Under the pieces are notes generated by a model. It searched no databases and was not told where the DNA came from. It saw only the letters and a list, made by a program, of their open reading frames with translations. DNA of 6,652 bases. It comes from JBKPHS01 sp046729975 (GTDB lineage: Bacteria; Actinomycetota; Thermoleophilia; Solirubrobacterales; Thermoleophilaceae). Made by a program: the position numbers and the translations under genes. Within the stretch, counting starts at the first letter, position 1. Each line of letters opens with the position of its first letter. Below are positions 6,418-6,652 of the stretch, piece by piece. The DNA lies in assembly GCA_046729975.1 (NCBI GenBank), contig JBKPHS010000019.1:1-6652 (forward strand), read 5' to 3'.

Positions 6418-6652
6418 TGGAGACGGCGGGAATCGAACCCGCGTCCGCGATCGCGCGAAAGGTGGCGTCTACGAGCGTAGCCGGCGCTCTGGTCTCGTCC
6501 CGGGGTCGCCACGCCGGCGGGGTTCCTCGGGACCAGCCTCCTGGAGATGTCCCCGGTTTGGCGGAGGCGGACCGCCCCGGGTAGAGCCGGCATCTGATCC
6601 GGGCGATCCCCGCGGCCGGCTGGCGGGGGCCCAGAGCTCACGGCTTAGCTAG
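6418..6652 (-). ncRNA. ssrA: tmRNA (transfer-messenger RNA), 5' end cut by window edge
   Basis: The minus strand ends in the tRNA-like part of tmRNA: GGACGCGGG (6446-6438), a T-arm with GCGGG and CCCGC (6442-6438 with 6430-6426) closing the loop TTCGATT, then the acceptor strand CGTCTCC (6425-6419) and discriminator A (6418). Acceptor position 70 is U, as required for the G3-U70 alanine identity pair, whose partner lies outside the window. Upstream is the conserved CTACGCTCGTAG element (6480-6469). A stem of GTCCCG (6533-6528) with CGGGAC (6502-6497) probably belongs to a pseudoknot. The CCA is not encoded: CTA follows the discriminator. tmRNA with SmpB frees ribosomes stalled on broken mRNA and tags the product for degradation. 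The end of the tag frame appears at the edge, either TAG (6651-6649) or TAA (6647-6645). About 235 nt are visible of a typical 350 or more; the 5' tRNA-like half, first pseudoknot and most of the tag are missing. Confidence 0.93.

Noticed and set aside
6402..6641. 79-residue minus-strand frame at the right edge
   Set aside because: It lies within tmRNA, includes the T-arm, and is explained by RNA structure.
5405..6652. 415-residue open plus-strand frame running to the right edge
   Set aside because: It is antisense to the enolase-like gene and then runs through tmRNA, which cannot be coding in this way.

Overview
This is a high-GC window. Its real genes have codons ending almost entirely in G or C, which gives the long meaningless antisense reading frames typical of such genomes. 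That base composition, together with the bacterial Hen1/Pnkp RNA-repair pair and a partial tmRNA, points to a GC-rich bacterium, most likely an actinobacterium. A deep-branching class such as Thermoleophilia is possible, but this is inferred from base composition and gene style only.

Layout from left to right: (1) 31-201 (+) encodes a 56-residue single-pass membrane protein that overlaps by 11 nt, tail to tail, with (2) a class I SAM-dependent methyltransferase at 191-958 (-). (3) Divergent from it, with 47 nt between the starts, is a small secreted-protein gene at 1006-1324 (+). It has a good Shine-Dalgarno and signal peptide, but its reading frame is broken by one surplus base near 1075-1077. 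(4) Convergent with that, 14 nt away, is the end of a three-gene minus-strand unit read from 6370 down to 1339: an enolase-superfamily protein (5285-6370), Hen1 (3885-5267) and Pnkp (1339-3888). Hen1 follows the enolase-like gene after 17 nt, and the pnkp start overlaps the hen1 stop by 4 nt (ATGA). (5) At the right edge, on the same strand and 47 nt upstream of the enolase-like start, is the 3' two-thirds of tmRNA (ssrA). Its 5' end and most of its tag frame lie outside the window.

Hen1 and Pnkp form a known bacterial RNA repair complex. Pnkp heals broken RNA ends with kinase and phosphatase domains and seals them with its ligase domain. Hen1 adds a 2'-O-methyl mark at the 3' end of the break so that the repaired RNA resists a second cut, and its N-terminal domain activates the ligase. 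Every catalytic residue I can place is present in both proteins, so the complex should be functional. The less expected points are the enolase-like gene at the head of this unit, the location of the unit directly behind ssrA (a translation-rescue RNA and a known genomic-island hotspot), and the frameshifted secreted protein. No transposase, integrase, CRISPR array or rRNA is visible, and no stretch longer than 300 nt lacks a gene.
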